In this document: piece after piece, positions 1 through 10,370 of the stretch | Numbering within the stretch: position 1 is the first letter of the stretch | How the letters are laid out: every line of letters begins with the position of its first letter | From: Calocera cornea HHB12733 | Taxonomy: Eukaryota; Basidiomycota; Dacrymycetes; Dacrymycetales; Dacrymycetaceae | NCBI GenBank assembly: GCA_001632435.1 | Contig: KV423923.1 | Location: 260,281-324,280 of the forward strand | Direction: 5' to 3' | Length of the DNA: 64,000 nucleotides | Notes under the pieces: generated by a model | Database searches by the model: none | Told to the model about the DNA's origin: nothing | The model's input: only the letters and a program-made list of their open reading frames with translations | Position numbers and translations under genes: made by a program

Positions 1-259
1 CATCTCGGACCTGCACTGCTGCGCCCAGGTCGGCCTGCTCAACACGCCCATCGTTGCTAACGTCCTCGACATCCTCGGGCTCTACGTCGACATCCCCACG
101 GACGTGACAATCGGTGTCAACTGCGCCGCGCCGACCCTGACCCCCACTGCGTCCCTCGCCAGCATCTCCGCCTCGTGCTCCGGCTCCCTCGTCGTCTGCA
201 CCGGCGCGACCTTCGAGCTCGGCACGATCGCCTCCAACTGCACGACCGTGTCAGTCTAA
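1..259 (+). CDS. Hydrophobin, 3' part of gene (partial)
   Basis: The window opens inside an exon whose frame starts at base 2 and runs 85 codons to TAA at 257-259. The translation has an adjacent Cys-Cys pair, a hydrophobic Gly/Leu/Val stretch, a lone Cys (NCAAPTLTP), then Cys-x6-Cys and a final Cys five residues before the end. This is the spacing of a class I hydrophobin, a small secreted protein that self-assembles at air-water interfaces and coats hyphae and spores. The signal peptide and first Cys lie before the window. One oddity: where the second Cys-Cys pair is expected the sequence reads Val-Val-Cys, so one of the eight canonical cysteines appears to be missing. The alternative is another small Cys-rich wall protein, but the spacing fits hydrophobin best. 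Confidence 0.75.
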   Translation, partial: ISDLHCCAQVGLLNTPIVANVLDILGLYVDIPTDVTIGVNCAAPTLTPTASLASISASCSGSLVVCTGATFELGTIASNCTTVSV

Positions 260-876
260 TTCCGCTTTCTCCCGCCGTGATCTAGAGTACTACTCGCTTT
301 AATTTCCTCTGATTTGTTATTATTGGGCTGCGAGGCCTTTCTATGCTAGTGCAAGGAGGAGGACGGGGGATGGAGGACTGGAAGGAAGGTGAGGGGAGGG
401 AGGACGCCCAACGAGGCGAGACGAGGCGAGCCGGATGGACCACCGAGGGCCCGTAATCGCAATCTTGTATCATCTACAATCATCTGATTATTCCCCCCCT
501 CCCTATCTACCACCACCACACAATTACTGCTCCATATGCACTACCCACCGCCCGCTCTGAAAATTATATGCTTTGCCCCAATAAATATTTGCTTGTTGTG
601 CGAGGAAGGGTATATACGTCTGGGCTTCCTCTAAAGTCACGTGATCGGACCCTCGGGTCTCGGAAGCAGTGCGACTCATCATCCTGCTGTCGGCAACCGC
701 CATCAGCGCTCTGGAGTCACTGCTCCTTCGACACCCTCCTGCTGGCCGTGCCGCTGTCGCATAATCTACGGCCGCCCGCCCGTGTCCTATATGTACAATA
801 CCCCGCGAGGGCGAGGGGCCGTTCTGCGTCCGCCAATCGAGTGACTGATCGCGGCGCCCCTCCCCTCCATCCAACG
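260..876. other. Intergenic: hydrophobin 3' UTR and promoter of next gene
   Basis: A purine/pyrimidine-rich 3' flank of the hydrophobin is followed by a possible TATA-like stretch near 789 (TATATGTACA), about 85 nt before the next start. Nothing else is recognised. Confidence 0.4.
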
Positions 877-1974
877 ATGTCAGCCGACCAAGCCCCGGGA
901 AGGCGCGTCGTCCCAGGCGGCCCTGGCGTGAGCTTCGACGAGGCCTGGCCCGTCATCAAGTCTGTGCTCGACACGACGCTGCGTCAGCAGCTGCTTGCAG
1001 GTACGCAGGCTGCATACCTGTCAATGTCGTCTCGTGCAAAAGGGCGGATGCAGTTGACACGCAGTTGTGCAGGTGACGAACCGAACTTGGGACACAATGT
1101 CTCCTACACCGTATTCATGGAGGCGTATACGAAGGCGCACAACCTCGGGAGCAACTCGCAGGCTGCGGAGCAAAAGCGACTCTACAGCGCTCTCTCGCGC
1201 TACTTCTTCTTGCTTGCGGATGAGATGCTCGCTGGCATCTCCGCTCCGTCGGGGGAGCAACTCGAGTTCGTGAATGTTTACTTGGACGCCTACGAATCTT
1301 TCCTGAAAGCGGCATTGCAACTGCCTCGGCTCTTCCGGATGTTTGACATCTTTCTCAAAAGTCAGACAGACCAATGGTTCGCAAAGCCGCATCGTGGGGG
1401 AGGAGCCCCCGACGTCCCTCCTGGCATGAAACTAGTCGATCCGAATCCGCCGGTCATCACAGTCATCAATGGCATCAGACATGTGCAAGCGGTTCCAGCT
1501 GAGAACCTTGTCCCTGTACCCATCGAGCGCGCGGAGATCGACCAAGAGATCTTGCAGTGGGACACTGCCACGGGGGCAGGAGCATCACCAGCTGACGACG
1601 TCACGAAGCTGCTCTGGCCCCCGGACGGCAAACCTGTTCCTTCAGGAGATGCAGCGGCCGATGCCCGAGAGACGGCTCAGTATGAAGCGAGGAAGTATAC
1701 CACTCTGCCAGGCGACGTATATGTGCTTCTCGTTCCCACCATCCTTCGACTATGGCGCCTCGCAACTCTCAAGCACCTCGCAGGCGACAATGATGGCGCC
1801 TTGGCAAATATCATCCACACCATGAATCAGCGAGGACTGTTTCAGGAGCACGCGGATACGGCGAGAAAGCTGTTGAAATGCCTTTGGGCAACGGGAATGC
1901 AAGACCATGACCTTCTAGGCTTTTCGGAGCTGGTAGCTGCCCTTGAGGCCGAGCGGTCGACGGTCTCTCTGTGA
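877..1974 (+). CDS. Cullin N-terminal-like protein, short (copy 1)
   Basis: Exons 877-1000 and 1073-1974 give about 341 aa. The 72-nt intron is a multiple of three, so the unspliced frame also stays open, but splicing restores a cullin-like run: a Trp-Pro helix, then 'SYTVFMEAYTKAHN', resembling the first cullin repeat (SYxxYMxLYTxxxN), then a helix like the cullin 'LLxxYxxEWxxY...RLFxYLNRxWV' region. Cullins are scaffolds of ubiquitin ligases; the N-terminal repeats bind adaptors and the C-terminal half binds RBX1 and is neddylated. That C-terminal half is absent, so this cannot be a working cullin scaffold on its own; an adaptor-binding decoy or drifted paralogue is possible. ATG 877 was chosen over the longer upstream reading because only this start precedes the conserved part. 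A paralogue follows 83 bp downstream. Confidence 0.55.
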   Translation: MSADQAPGRRVVPGGPGVSFDEAWPVIKSVLDTTLRQQLLAGTQAAYLSMSSRAKGRMQLTRSCAGDEPNLGHNVSYTVFMEAYTKAHNLGSNSQAAEQKRLYSALSRYFFLLADEMLAGISAPSGEQLEFVNVYLDAYESFLKAALQLPRLFRMFDIFLKSQTDQWFAKPHRGGGAPDVPPGMKLVDPNPPVITVINGIRHVQAVPAENLVPVPIERAEIDQEILQWDTATGAGASPADDVTKLLWPPDGKPVPSGDAAADARETAQYEARKYTTLPGDVYVLLVPTILRLWRLATLKHLAGDNDGALANIIHTMNQRGLFQEHADTARKLLKCLWATGMQDHDLLGFSELVAALEAERSTVSL

Positions 1975-2057
1975 CATGTAGCATATGATCAAATTAACGA
2001 TATTGCTCACCGTTTTACCATGAAATTTGTATGGTGAGAAGAGAATAAAGCTCGCTC

Positions 2058-2900
2058 ATGTTGAACCTTGACCGTGTCTACCCAACGCTGACGAAGTACT
2101 TCTTTGACATGGCCGACCAGATGCTCACTCGCGTCTCCACCCTCAACACTACGGCCGCCCCCAGCTCCGATAGTGCTTTCTTGCTCGCTTACTTGGACGA
2201 ATACGACCATTTTCTGAGTGCGGCACTCCTGCTCGCCCACACCTTCGGCGTGTTCGACAGGATCTGGCTCAAGCGGCATAGGGACGAGTGGTTCGCCCGC
2301 GCCCCTGATGAGGAGGACCTTCCACCGGGGATGGAACTCGGCGACCCGCCTGACGCTGCTCACAGCGTGGTTCCGAGCAGTAATAGGGATGGTGACATTG
2401 TACTAGGAGTTCCAGGGCAACCGCAAGAGGAGGGGAGAGGGGCGAGGGTGCCGGTGCCGAAGAAGAGGGGGGTGATGGATGAGGAGATTATGCGCTGGGA
2501 GAGCGCGACGGCTGCGGGGGCGCCCGAGACAGAGGAATTGGCCAAGATCCTCTTCCCGCCCGACGGCAAGCCCATATTTGGCGAAGCTTGCGCTGATGAA
2601 TCTGCATATGCTAGGGAGAAGGCGCAGTGCGAAGCACGGCGATACTCGAGTCTTCCCGCGAACGTGTACATGCAGCTGGTACCCACCCTACTCCGGCTCT
2701 GGAGACTCGCGAGCATCAAGCATCTCAGTTCGGACCAGGAGACATCCTTGGCACGAGTCGTGCATAGGACGAAAGAGATGGGGGAGCTGGAGCAGGAAGG
2801 CATAGCGAGGAGGCTGGGGAGGTGTTTTTGGGCGATTGGGGTGGGCGAGCAGGATTTAGGGTTCGGGGATGTAGTGGAGGCGCTTCGTTTCTCCAATTGA
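2058..2900 (+). CDS. Cullin N-terminal-like protein, truncated tandem copy 2
   Basis: Single-exon reading frame, about 280 aa, collinear with residues ~85 onward of the preceding gene. Shared blocks include the 'YFFxMADQML' helix, 'YLDEYDHFLSAALLL', 'PPGMELGDPP', 'FPPDGKP' and 'LPANVYMQLVPTLLRLWRLASIKHL'-type helices (given here as short pieces of a longer match). The N-terminal exon of copy 1, including the most cullin-like segment, is missing, and only 83 bp separate it from the stop of copy 1. The start at 2058 is therefore simply the first in-frame ATG, and the gene may be a 5'-truncated duplicate. Function unknown; relationship to cullins is indirect, through copy 1. Confidence 0.5.
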   Translation: MLNLDRVYPTLTKYFFDMADQMLTRVSTLNTTAAPSSDSAFLLAYLDEYDHFLSAALLLAHTFGVFDRIWLKRHRDEWFARAPDEEDLPPGMELGDPPDAAHSVVPSSNRDGDIVLGVPGQPQEEGRGARVPVPKKRGVMDEEIMRWESATAAGAPETEELAKILFPPDGKPIFGEACADESAYAREKAQCEARRYSSLPANVYMQLVPTLLRLWRLASIKHLSSDQETSLARVVHRTKEMGELEQEGIARRLGRCFWAIGVGEQDLGFGDVVEALRFSN

Positions 2901-3212
2901 AGCGACAGATTGTTCTATCATTCTCTGTCTTCATGCGAATGTATCATGTATCGAAGCCAGAAACGAGTCGAATCGCATTAGGTTGATATGAAGCCCAAGT
3001 AGGAAATGTCGAAACGGACCAGAGGTTACGGCAGGCCGCGACCCTTAGAGGGGACGCGACTGATTACCGCATTCGGTTCCGAGGCAGGTGATATTTGGCT
3101 CCGTGCACGCGTTTGATGGATCGGGGCGTACACATTCCATTCCCCGTCCCATCCCTGCCAGCATCTTTCTTTCTTTCTCTCCCCGCTTTCCCCTCCTCGC
3201 CTTTGTTCAACA

Positions 3213-6200
3213 ATGAACACCAAGAAGCGCAGACGCTCCGAGGGTGCTGATCCCGAGACGGAGGTACAGCGCCCCTGCAGGATCACCTACCACGTCGACG
3301 AGCGCGTGTTCGACCGCGTCTTCCATGGTAAGCGCGTCCACAGCAATTGACGGCGTCTACTGACCAAAACGGGATGCGTAGAGGATAGCTTGGATGAGAT
3401 GAGGGAGGTGATACGCAAGAAGCTCAGGCTGCCGGATGCGGAGCTGGAGCTCACGCAGCTGCGAGATGAGATGGAGGTGGACTTGGAGGACGGTGCACCC
3501 TCCTCGCTCATCGTCTCATCCTACGCATACTGATCTTGTTACAGAGGACGACTTCGCCTCCCTTCAAGCGCAAGCACTTGTCGACTCCCGCATAGACGTG
3601 CTCGTAACCGTTTTGGATGCTCCAGCCGACTGGTCCTTCTCCCGCGCCGCCACCCCTGCTCCCGAACCCTCCTTCGAGCGCGGTCGCTCCGTCGAGCCCG
3701 CCGCTGCGCCTCGCCGACGCTCCGGCTCCTTCGGCATGCAGAGCCGACTCTCTATACCCGCTGTGACCAACCTTTTGCGGGCGAAGAACCTACTCCCTGG
3801 CGGCGCTGCTGTGTTCGACGATGACGATGATGATGAAGAGCAGGAGCGGGAGGAGCCGACATTGGGCGAGAGGGTGAACCAAGCCAAGAAGAGGTTGAGC
3901 ACGGGGGCGCAGGACGTCGCGCGCATTGCTGGGAATGTTGCTGTTATTGCTCGAGATAAGGGGGAGAAGGCGCTGGCGGGTGTCGAGAGTGCTGGGAAGA
4001 AGGCTGCTGCCGCTGCGAAATCCACCGCGAAGGCTGTCACGGACAACTCTATCGTGCAGGATACTACCGAGGTCGTTGCGAGTGCAGCGAAGAGCACTGC
4101 TAAAGCGGCCAAGACGAGCGCTGCCCTGGCTCAGGAGTTGGGCGAGAAGACGGCAGATGCTGCGAGCGGGATGGTCAAGGCTGCGAAGCGAACCATCCAA
4201 GCGACTGATGACGAGCCCCCGCCGAAAAAGAGGAAGAAGAAGCATTCGTCAGGAGATGCAGATGTGTCTATGACAGACGCTGTGCCAGCACCGGCACCTA
4301 CTGCTTCCAATGACGGACCACCGAGAGAGAAAAAAGCACCAAAAAAGAAGAAGCTCGAACCTAGTTCTGTCGAGAGACCTGCTTCATCTACTACGAAGGA
4401 CCCTACCCCGGCAGATCTATCTAATGCGAAGCCGAAGAAGCGCAAGAAGTCGATATTGGACCCGTCGCTACCCTCCAAACCCGTGGCGGCCCCAGTGGAC
4501 CTCTCCTCGCTCGATCCTGTCACACGCGGCATCCTCGCCCGAGTAGCGGAAAGGGAGAAGGAGCAGGCCGAGCTCGAGAACCAGAAAGTGAAGCGAAAGG
4601 CTGCCAGGACAGCGAAGACTGCGGAGGAGAAGGAGTCGAAGGAGTCGAAGAAGAAGAGGAAAAAGGACGCGGAGCGCGCCGATACGGGAGAGACGGCTGT
4701 CGAGATTAGTGGAGCGGAGGTGGCTGACGAAAGGGAGATGGACGGTACGACAAAGAAAAGTCAGCCTGCGGCGTCTGAGAAGGACGCGGGCGTGGAGGAT
4801 GCTCCTGCCGCGAGTGAAGTGAAGCCGAAGAAGAAACCTGAGAGGCCACCGAAAGCGCGACCTGAAGCAGCTATCGAGCCTCCTACAATGAACGGAACTG
4901 AGCCGGAGCCTGATAACGGGAAGACGAAACGCGCGAAGAAAGATGGTGAGTCGTGATGCGTGTGGATGGTGCGCTTTTGTCGATTATGACGCGAACCAGC
5001 TCTGCAGGTCCAGGACGATCCTGAGATGCCGTCCGTCGCACCGGTGGAGAAGCCGAGCAGCAAAGAAAAGCGGCGTCGCCTGATCTGCGAAGTTGTAATA
5101 GAGGTCCCAGCCAAGAAGAGCAAGAAAGGCGAGCAGTTGAACGCCAACAGAACCCCTCAAGCGAAGAAGAACATCCCTGCTGCAGGACTTGGGTCGGAGG
5201 ACCGAGTTGCAGACGAAGAAGAAAAACGCAAAGCTGTCGCGATCGAAGATACCCTAGATAACGAAGATACACCTCCTACGAACATAACGAATACTCCACG
5301 AGCATCTGCATTTCTAGACCGTCTTGTCCAAGCCAGCACGCCCGCTCGTCGATCACCACGCCGCTCGCCGGTGAATAGCCTCGGTTTTCCTGCTCAGCTG
5401 CAACGCACGCACAGTGCCTCCTCCGGCACTCCCTCCACAAGCACTCCACGTCGTTTCCAAGATGCGCTTGCGCAAGCTGTCACAACTCCCCCAGCAGCCA
5501 GTCAGGAAGAGATCACCGAGTACAGCCAGCCCCTACCCCCAACATCCAGTTCCCTTCGCAAGATCCTCAACTCTCCTATCGCACGAACCCCATCTGGCAA
5601 AACCTTGCGTCCCTTATCGAAGCTCCCCCGACCAAGCCTAACGAAGACACCTGGTATGCAGACTACCTCCCCTAGCCCGACTGGCCCTCCTGTACCGAGT
5701 CCGAAAAAGACTATTGCGCCCAATATCAGAGCCCCTACCGCCAGACAACCGACTATCAGCCCATCGCTCGGACGTGCCAGCCTGACCCCTCGAGCAAGTC
5801 CTTTACCGACTTGGACGCCTCTTCCGCAAGATTCGAGTCCTAATCCGTCTGGCGTAGATCACGGCCCTTCACAAGTGGATCAGTTGCGCAGTAGCTCGAC
5901 AGGACTCGTAGAAGAGATCTCGCGGCCTAACAGCGCTGTCACCCGAGACGAAGAGATGGAAGTCGAGCGTGCTACTCAGGAAGATCGCTACGACGATGAA
6001 GACGATAACGATGCTCCGCTGGACGCTGAATTGGAAGATATCACAACAGACGAGCGCACGCGAGCCGACGAGGACGGTTCCGATCGTGAGGATGATGTCT
6101 TACCCGCAATTGAGACACCGAAGCTCAGCGTACTTGGACCGCCGGCGCAGATCACCGGGACTGGCGACGATCTGATCGGTCCGGACGCAATCGCCGCCTA

Positions 6201-6720
6201 TAGTCTCCTCGACTTGTCCAATGCGCATGTGTCATCCAAGAGTTTATCACCCAAGCGAGCTAGCCCAAGAGCAGATAATCACTCAGGGAAAAGCAGCCAG
6301 CTGAGCAAGGGCCCCTCCGACTCATCGCTGGTTTCGTATCCCTCGATTCCGACGCCCAAGCCCGCGAGCCAACCTCTTTTCCGTCCTGACACCCAAATGC
6401 CGTCGCAATTTCAGCCACTTCGTATGCAGGATGAGGAGACGAGTATCTTCAGCATGGCGAGCCAGTACGTGGGGCTGTCGGCGCTCAGCAAGGACAAATT
6501 GCGGGAGAGCATGTCACGGGCCGCTTCATCTAGTCAGGCCAAGTCGACTGCTGCGGCGACAAACAGGAACTCGGCGAAGCGCAAGGAACCGGAGTCTGAG
6601 ACTGAAGAGGAGGAAGAGGACGACGACGATAGCGATCTTGAGGAGAGCATCCTTCCCAGGGATCGCATGGCCGGTGCGAACAAGGCAAGGCGAGGAAGAG
6701 CCGCGGCCAAATTCTTCTGA
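3213..6720 (+). CDS. Large disordered nuclear protein with Net1/Dnt1-like N-terminus
   Basis: Exons 3213-3327, 3382-3492, 3545-4945 and 5000-6720 give about 1115 aa. Residues ~20-105 form a compact predicted beta/alpha segment ('CRITYHVDERVFDRVFH', a helix ending 'IRKKLRLPD', then 'LTQLRDEMEVDLEDEDDF' and 'RIDVLVTVLDAP'). Its order resembles the N-terminal ubiquitin-like domain of yeast Net1 and fission yeast Dnt1, nucleolar proteins that tether Cdc14-type phosphatase. That is a pattern match by eye, not a proven homology. The rest is low complexity: an Ala/Lys heptad-like stretch (~200-320), many Lys-rich blocks such as KKRKKK that look like nuclear signals, Pro/Ser/Thr-rich phospho-site-like regions, acidic runs, and a basic end 'RRGRAAAKFF'. 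Nuclear or nucleolar location is inferred from composition. Confidence 0.6.
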
Positions 6721-7459
6721 GCACCTATGACACTCCACTGACAAGGCTGTTTCCTTGCTCGCTCCGTTTAATGGTGCTCGTCATTTGCCTTTCTTGTCCC
6801 ACATCAGCTCGTTTCCCACACTCTAGGTCTATTGTGTCATGTACCTGGTTGCACTTTGTCTGCGCCTCTTAGTTTGCCTGATTGTTCTCTCAAGACCCGT
6901 TTGAGCGTCACACATGAGACTTGCCTAATCGAAATACTATCTGTAGCATACTACCTACTCAGTCGATTCAAATTTTGGACAACCTTCGGCCATAACTGTC
7001 TGTGGCTGCTATTTTTCAGGCATGTCACGGATTCAACTTGAATTGGGTCGGTTGCTGCCGCCTTTCCCTTGGAAGCCTGGGATAATGCAAATAGTGCTTG
7101 CACCATGCTACATAACTGCCCGGTGGACTTAAAGATCGGCCCCCCTCGCCAAAATCGCGCGTCCCTGCTTATTTTAACCCCGTCTTACGGAAACAATTGA
7201 ATCTGTTACCCACGCTTACTGTACGGAATTCCTCCTGGAAGAGTTGCCGGACGCGCAGCATGAACCCGATCCATTATTAACTTATGCCGTTGTCTGACCG
7301 CAAGAGACTCAAAGGCGTTGCGCCTTCACGAGGTCGGCTATACACGACGACAACACATACGTAACGGCCGCAGTTCTGGCCCTAACTCCATCTCGCGCAC
7401 GGTACCGGTATTGCGAGGAGCCCACTCTCTTTCCATCTTCATCGTTGCAGTACAGCCCG
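6721..7459. other. Intergenic, promoter of secreted gene A
   Basis: No coding frame with support. It holds the 3' flank of the disordered-protein gene and the upstream region of gene A. I saw no clear repeat or RNA gene. Confidence 0.4.
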
Positions 7460-8262
7460 ATGCTGTCTACTGCTGCCTACCTGTACGCTACTATCCTTGC
7501 CCTCATTCTCAGCAGCTCGACGCGGGCCACGCCCACGAGTCCCCATCGTGCCCGCCAATCCGCAGGACCCTGCGCATACTTCTCCTGCCCCCCAAGTGGG
7601 CCGGACGGAGAGGTCCTTGCTACTATGCAGCTAGACTTCGTCTTTAGCGATGGAAATTTGTTATGCGGGTACGCTACCGGTGAATGCGATTACAGTGAAA
7701 GTTGTGTACCTTTTCATTCGTTGCCTACCAGTCTGATCAGTACGCGCAGAACTCTTTCGGGACTCCGATACCTACAATACCCGAGTCTGAAGGATGTCCG
7801 GCTGCTCTATGCATACAGGCAGCAACTTGTAGCGCTGCATTCAGCCAGTGCCCGACTACCATGAACGATGGAACACCCTTTTCTCGTTCTGGAACCTTGA
7901 ACCCATTTCCAAATACAAATCTACCATCGGTGCAGTGCGTTTACCAATCACCGACCGACCCATCCGTGGCAGGGGAGACGTTCTGCTACTATGCAGAGGT
8001 GACAATGTCCTCTGATCGTCGCTGAACGAGATGCTAATTACGGGCGCGGGATATGAACTTATGTAGTTGACTGGTCAGCTACTATTGGGCCCTGGACGAT
8101 GCCCTGCCAGCTCCCTTTGCGCGAGCTCGTCTCGACGCAGTTGGGATTTCCTCCTGTCACGCATTGCCATGTCGGAGGAGGAGATGCTTGAGGTGAGTAC
8201 TATCAAATGGAGTTATCATGACATGACGCCTGAAACGATCTCAGGATCTGCGGCCATGGTAG
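7460..8262 (+). CDS. Cysteine-rich secreted protein, DLRPW family, copy A
   Basis: Exons 7460-7705, 7750-7998, 8067-8192 and 8245-8262 (all introns phase 0) give 212 aa. A signal peptide of about 22 residues is followed directly by 'TPTSPHRARQS', invariant in position across the family, then 'PCAYFSCPPSGPDG'. Exon 1 ends shortly after a Leu-Cys-x-Tyr...Cys-x-Tyr motif, exon 2 carries four clustered Cys (GCP..LC....C...QCP) and ends 'CYYAE', exon 3 starts 'LTGQL', contains a Cys pair, and ends 'SEEEMLE', and the last exon encodes only DLRPW and the stop. One extra Cys lies just before the first intron. No family I know matches; it is predicted extracellular. Four collinear relatives follow in tandem. 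Confidence 0.75.
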
Positions 8263-8966
8263 AGCAACGCATTGGTATGATGGAGGAGATCCGTTGTGTG
8301 AGGTCCACATTGCCACGATCTGTTCTTTTCTTCGTCTTGGGATCTTGCACCCGTAGGCTGTAGCTCCGAAAGCCTCGCCGTTTGGACAGGTTAAAATCAG
8401 TCTATGTGATCATCTGTCGCACCCGCATTCTTGTTTTCACCGGGCCATTGAAAGCGCTACATATCATACCTGTCTAGCTAATAGAAACTGGTTATCCATA
8501 GCACATAGCTCAACCTGCTGGGCGGATTGAGAATTGGGTGGTCTTCGGCCGATAACACCGGCCGGCTGCGTTTTTCAAGGCTATTTTCGTGCCTGTCTTT
8601 TTCGACCGTGGTAGTCTTTATGAGAGCTCCCTTCATTTTAGTTGACCTGGTCCGGTCCGATCGCTCTGTACTTGCTTGCACGCTTCCTGCTGTTGTGTCT
8701 GTCCTTGCTATTTTTGGGTGCTTCTGACGGAAACAATTGGAATTGCTGCATCTCCTGGAAGAGTTCCCGGGCGCCGAGCGTTTGCCCTAGCGAGTGTAAA
8801 TACCCAGACCAGGACTCAAAGGCGCGTCGCCGTTCCCCGGTCGACTCTTCACAACAACAACGCACTCGTAATCGCCCCAGTCCTGGCAGAGCACTGTCAC
8901 GCAGGACACCGGTCATCGCGAGGAGCACTCTCCCTCTTTCCGACTTCGTCGTCACTATATATCCCA
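8263..8966. other. Intergenic between secreted genes A and B
   Basis: 3' flank of A and promoter of B, with a TATATAT run 10 nt before the B start. No other feature seen. Confidence 0.35.
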
Positions 8967-9632
8967 ATGCTTTCTACCGATGTCTACCTGCATGCGACTC
9001 TCCTCGCTCTCACCCTCAGCAGCTTGACACGCGCCACACCCACGAGTCCGCACCGGGCGCGACAGTCTCCCCCATCGTGCTCGTATTATTCCTGCCCTTC
9101 CGATTCATCAAACGGTACACTGAGTGTTGTCGAGCTTGCGTTTGGACAGCTACTGTGTGCGTACGGGACTGAAGAAATGTGCTACTATGGTGTGAGCTCT
9201 TTCCTCCTCGGTCAATTGCGTGCGAGTCTGAGCAAGACGCATAGAGCACATCGCCCAGTCCGCTCCAAACGTCCTCCGCAGGGTGTCTCAATGCTGTCTG
9301 CACTCAGCAGTCGGCTTGTAGCACAACATTTAGCCAGTGTCCCCCGTTTACGGAGGATGGGTTTATCACGTCAACTCTGGGATACCTACCTGATTGGCAG
9401 GGTATACCTGGAAACACTGTGGTATGTAATTACGAGGGTCAGTCCATGTCAGGTACCGAGGAAGTGGACTATCAGTGCTACTACGCAGAGGTGCGAGAGA
9501 GCCCCTACGTAGGCTAAACTGCTAATAAAGGGGTAAATCTTTGTACAGATGACTGGTCAACTCGTGGCCGTGAGTGGCGGCGTAACGTGCCCTACGACGT
9601 CTCTCTGCGCTAGTTCGTCTCGCCGCAGTTGA
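8967..9632 (+). CDS. Cysteine-rich secreted protein, copy B (C-terminus lost)
   Basis: Exons 8967-9191, 9245-9490 and 9549-9632 give 184 aa. Signal peptide, 'TPTSPHRARQS' and all twelve family cysteines are present. In exon 3 the codon for the conserved Trp after 'SSRRS' is TGA instead of TGG, so the frame stops there. Downstream, the remnants of the rest of exon 3 (Glu-rich, near 9655-9690) and of the DLRPW exon (9731-9755, with an insertion) can still be seen but are out of frame. The product therefore lacks the acidic helix and the DLRPW tail, although the cysteine modules are complete. It may be a functional shortened protein or an early pseudogene. Confidence 0.6.
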
Positions 9633-10370
9633 GAGGCCCTGTCATGCCCGAAGATGTAGAAGGAAAATATGCTGGAGGTTCAGGTAAGCACCACAATTAG
9701 GGTTTTGATTGGATGCTGAAGCAATGCTAGGATTTCTGACCATGCATGGTACTAGTAGAGCAGCGCATTGGCATGGTGGAGGATGTCTGGTGTATTGATG
9801 TTCATTTTGCAGCCCTCGGTTCTTTCCTTCGTCTCACGATCTCGTACCTGCACCGTTGTATCTTCCGAGCCGTGCAGACCTCACATACTTAGCAGTCTTG
9901 ACTAATGGAGAAATGTAGAGAGTCGATATTGTTCGCAGTTTGCAAAGTGGGCCAGTTCAGCGGCACGCCGGCAACATATGATCTACCAAACCTAGTACAT
10001 TGCCGCATTGCAATGGACGCGCGGACGTGCCTCCGTGAGAAGGATTCCGACGGTTCCCCGCCCGCATGCATCATGGTCAAACTAGTGGGCCCGCTCGCAA
10101 TCCAGCTATTTCGAGCGTTTTCATGGGCAACCGACTGCAGAAGTAATTTACTTCCATAACGAATATTCTAGTCCGCTGGCGGGTTTGCCCATTCCTGCGA
10201 AGCGTGCACGTATAAACTCCCGGCGCGACACAAGGCGCATGGCTGACGGCTGCATCTCCAGCGAACTCGGGTAATTCGTGTCGGATTTTTATATATAGTC
10301 GCATAAGAGGTTGTGGATATTCCTTTCCCTCTTCGCACTACTACCCTGCGCTGTCTCAGCTCACATCACC
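9633..10370. other. Intergenic: decayed end of B and promoter of C
   Basis: 9633-9755 contains the out-of-frame remains of B exons 3 and 4. The rest shows no gene. Confidence 0.4.
10290..10298 (+). promoter_or_regulatory. TATA box of secreted gene C
   Basis: TATATATAG lies about 80 nt before the chosen ATG, and supports that start as the true 5' end of the gene. Confidence 0.45.

Noticed and set aside
568..876. In-frame extension of the cullin-like gene to an ATG at 568
   Set aside because: The added ~103 residues are low in structure, cover a TATA-like promoter stretch, and have no match in the paralogue; ATG 877 is simpler.
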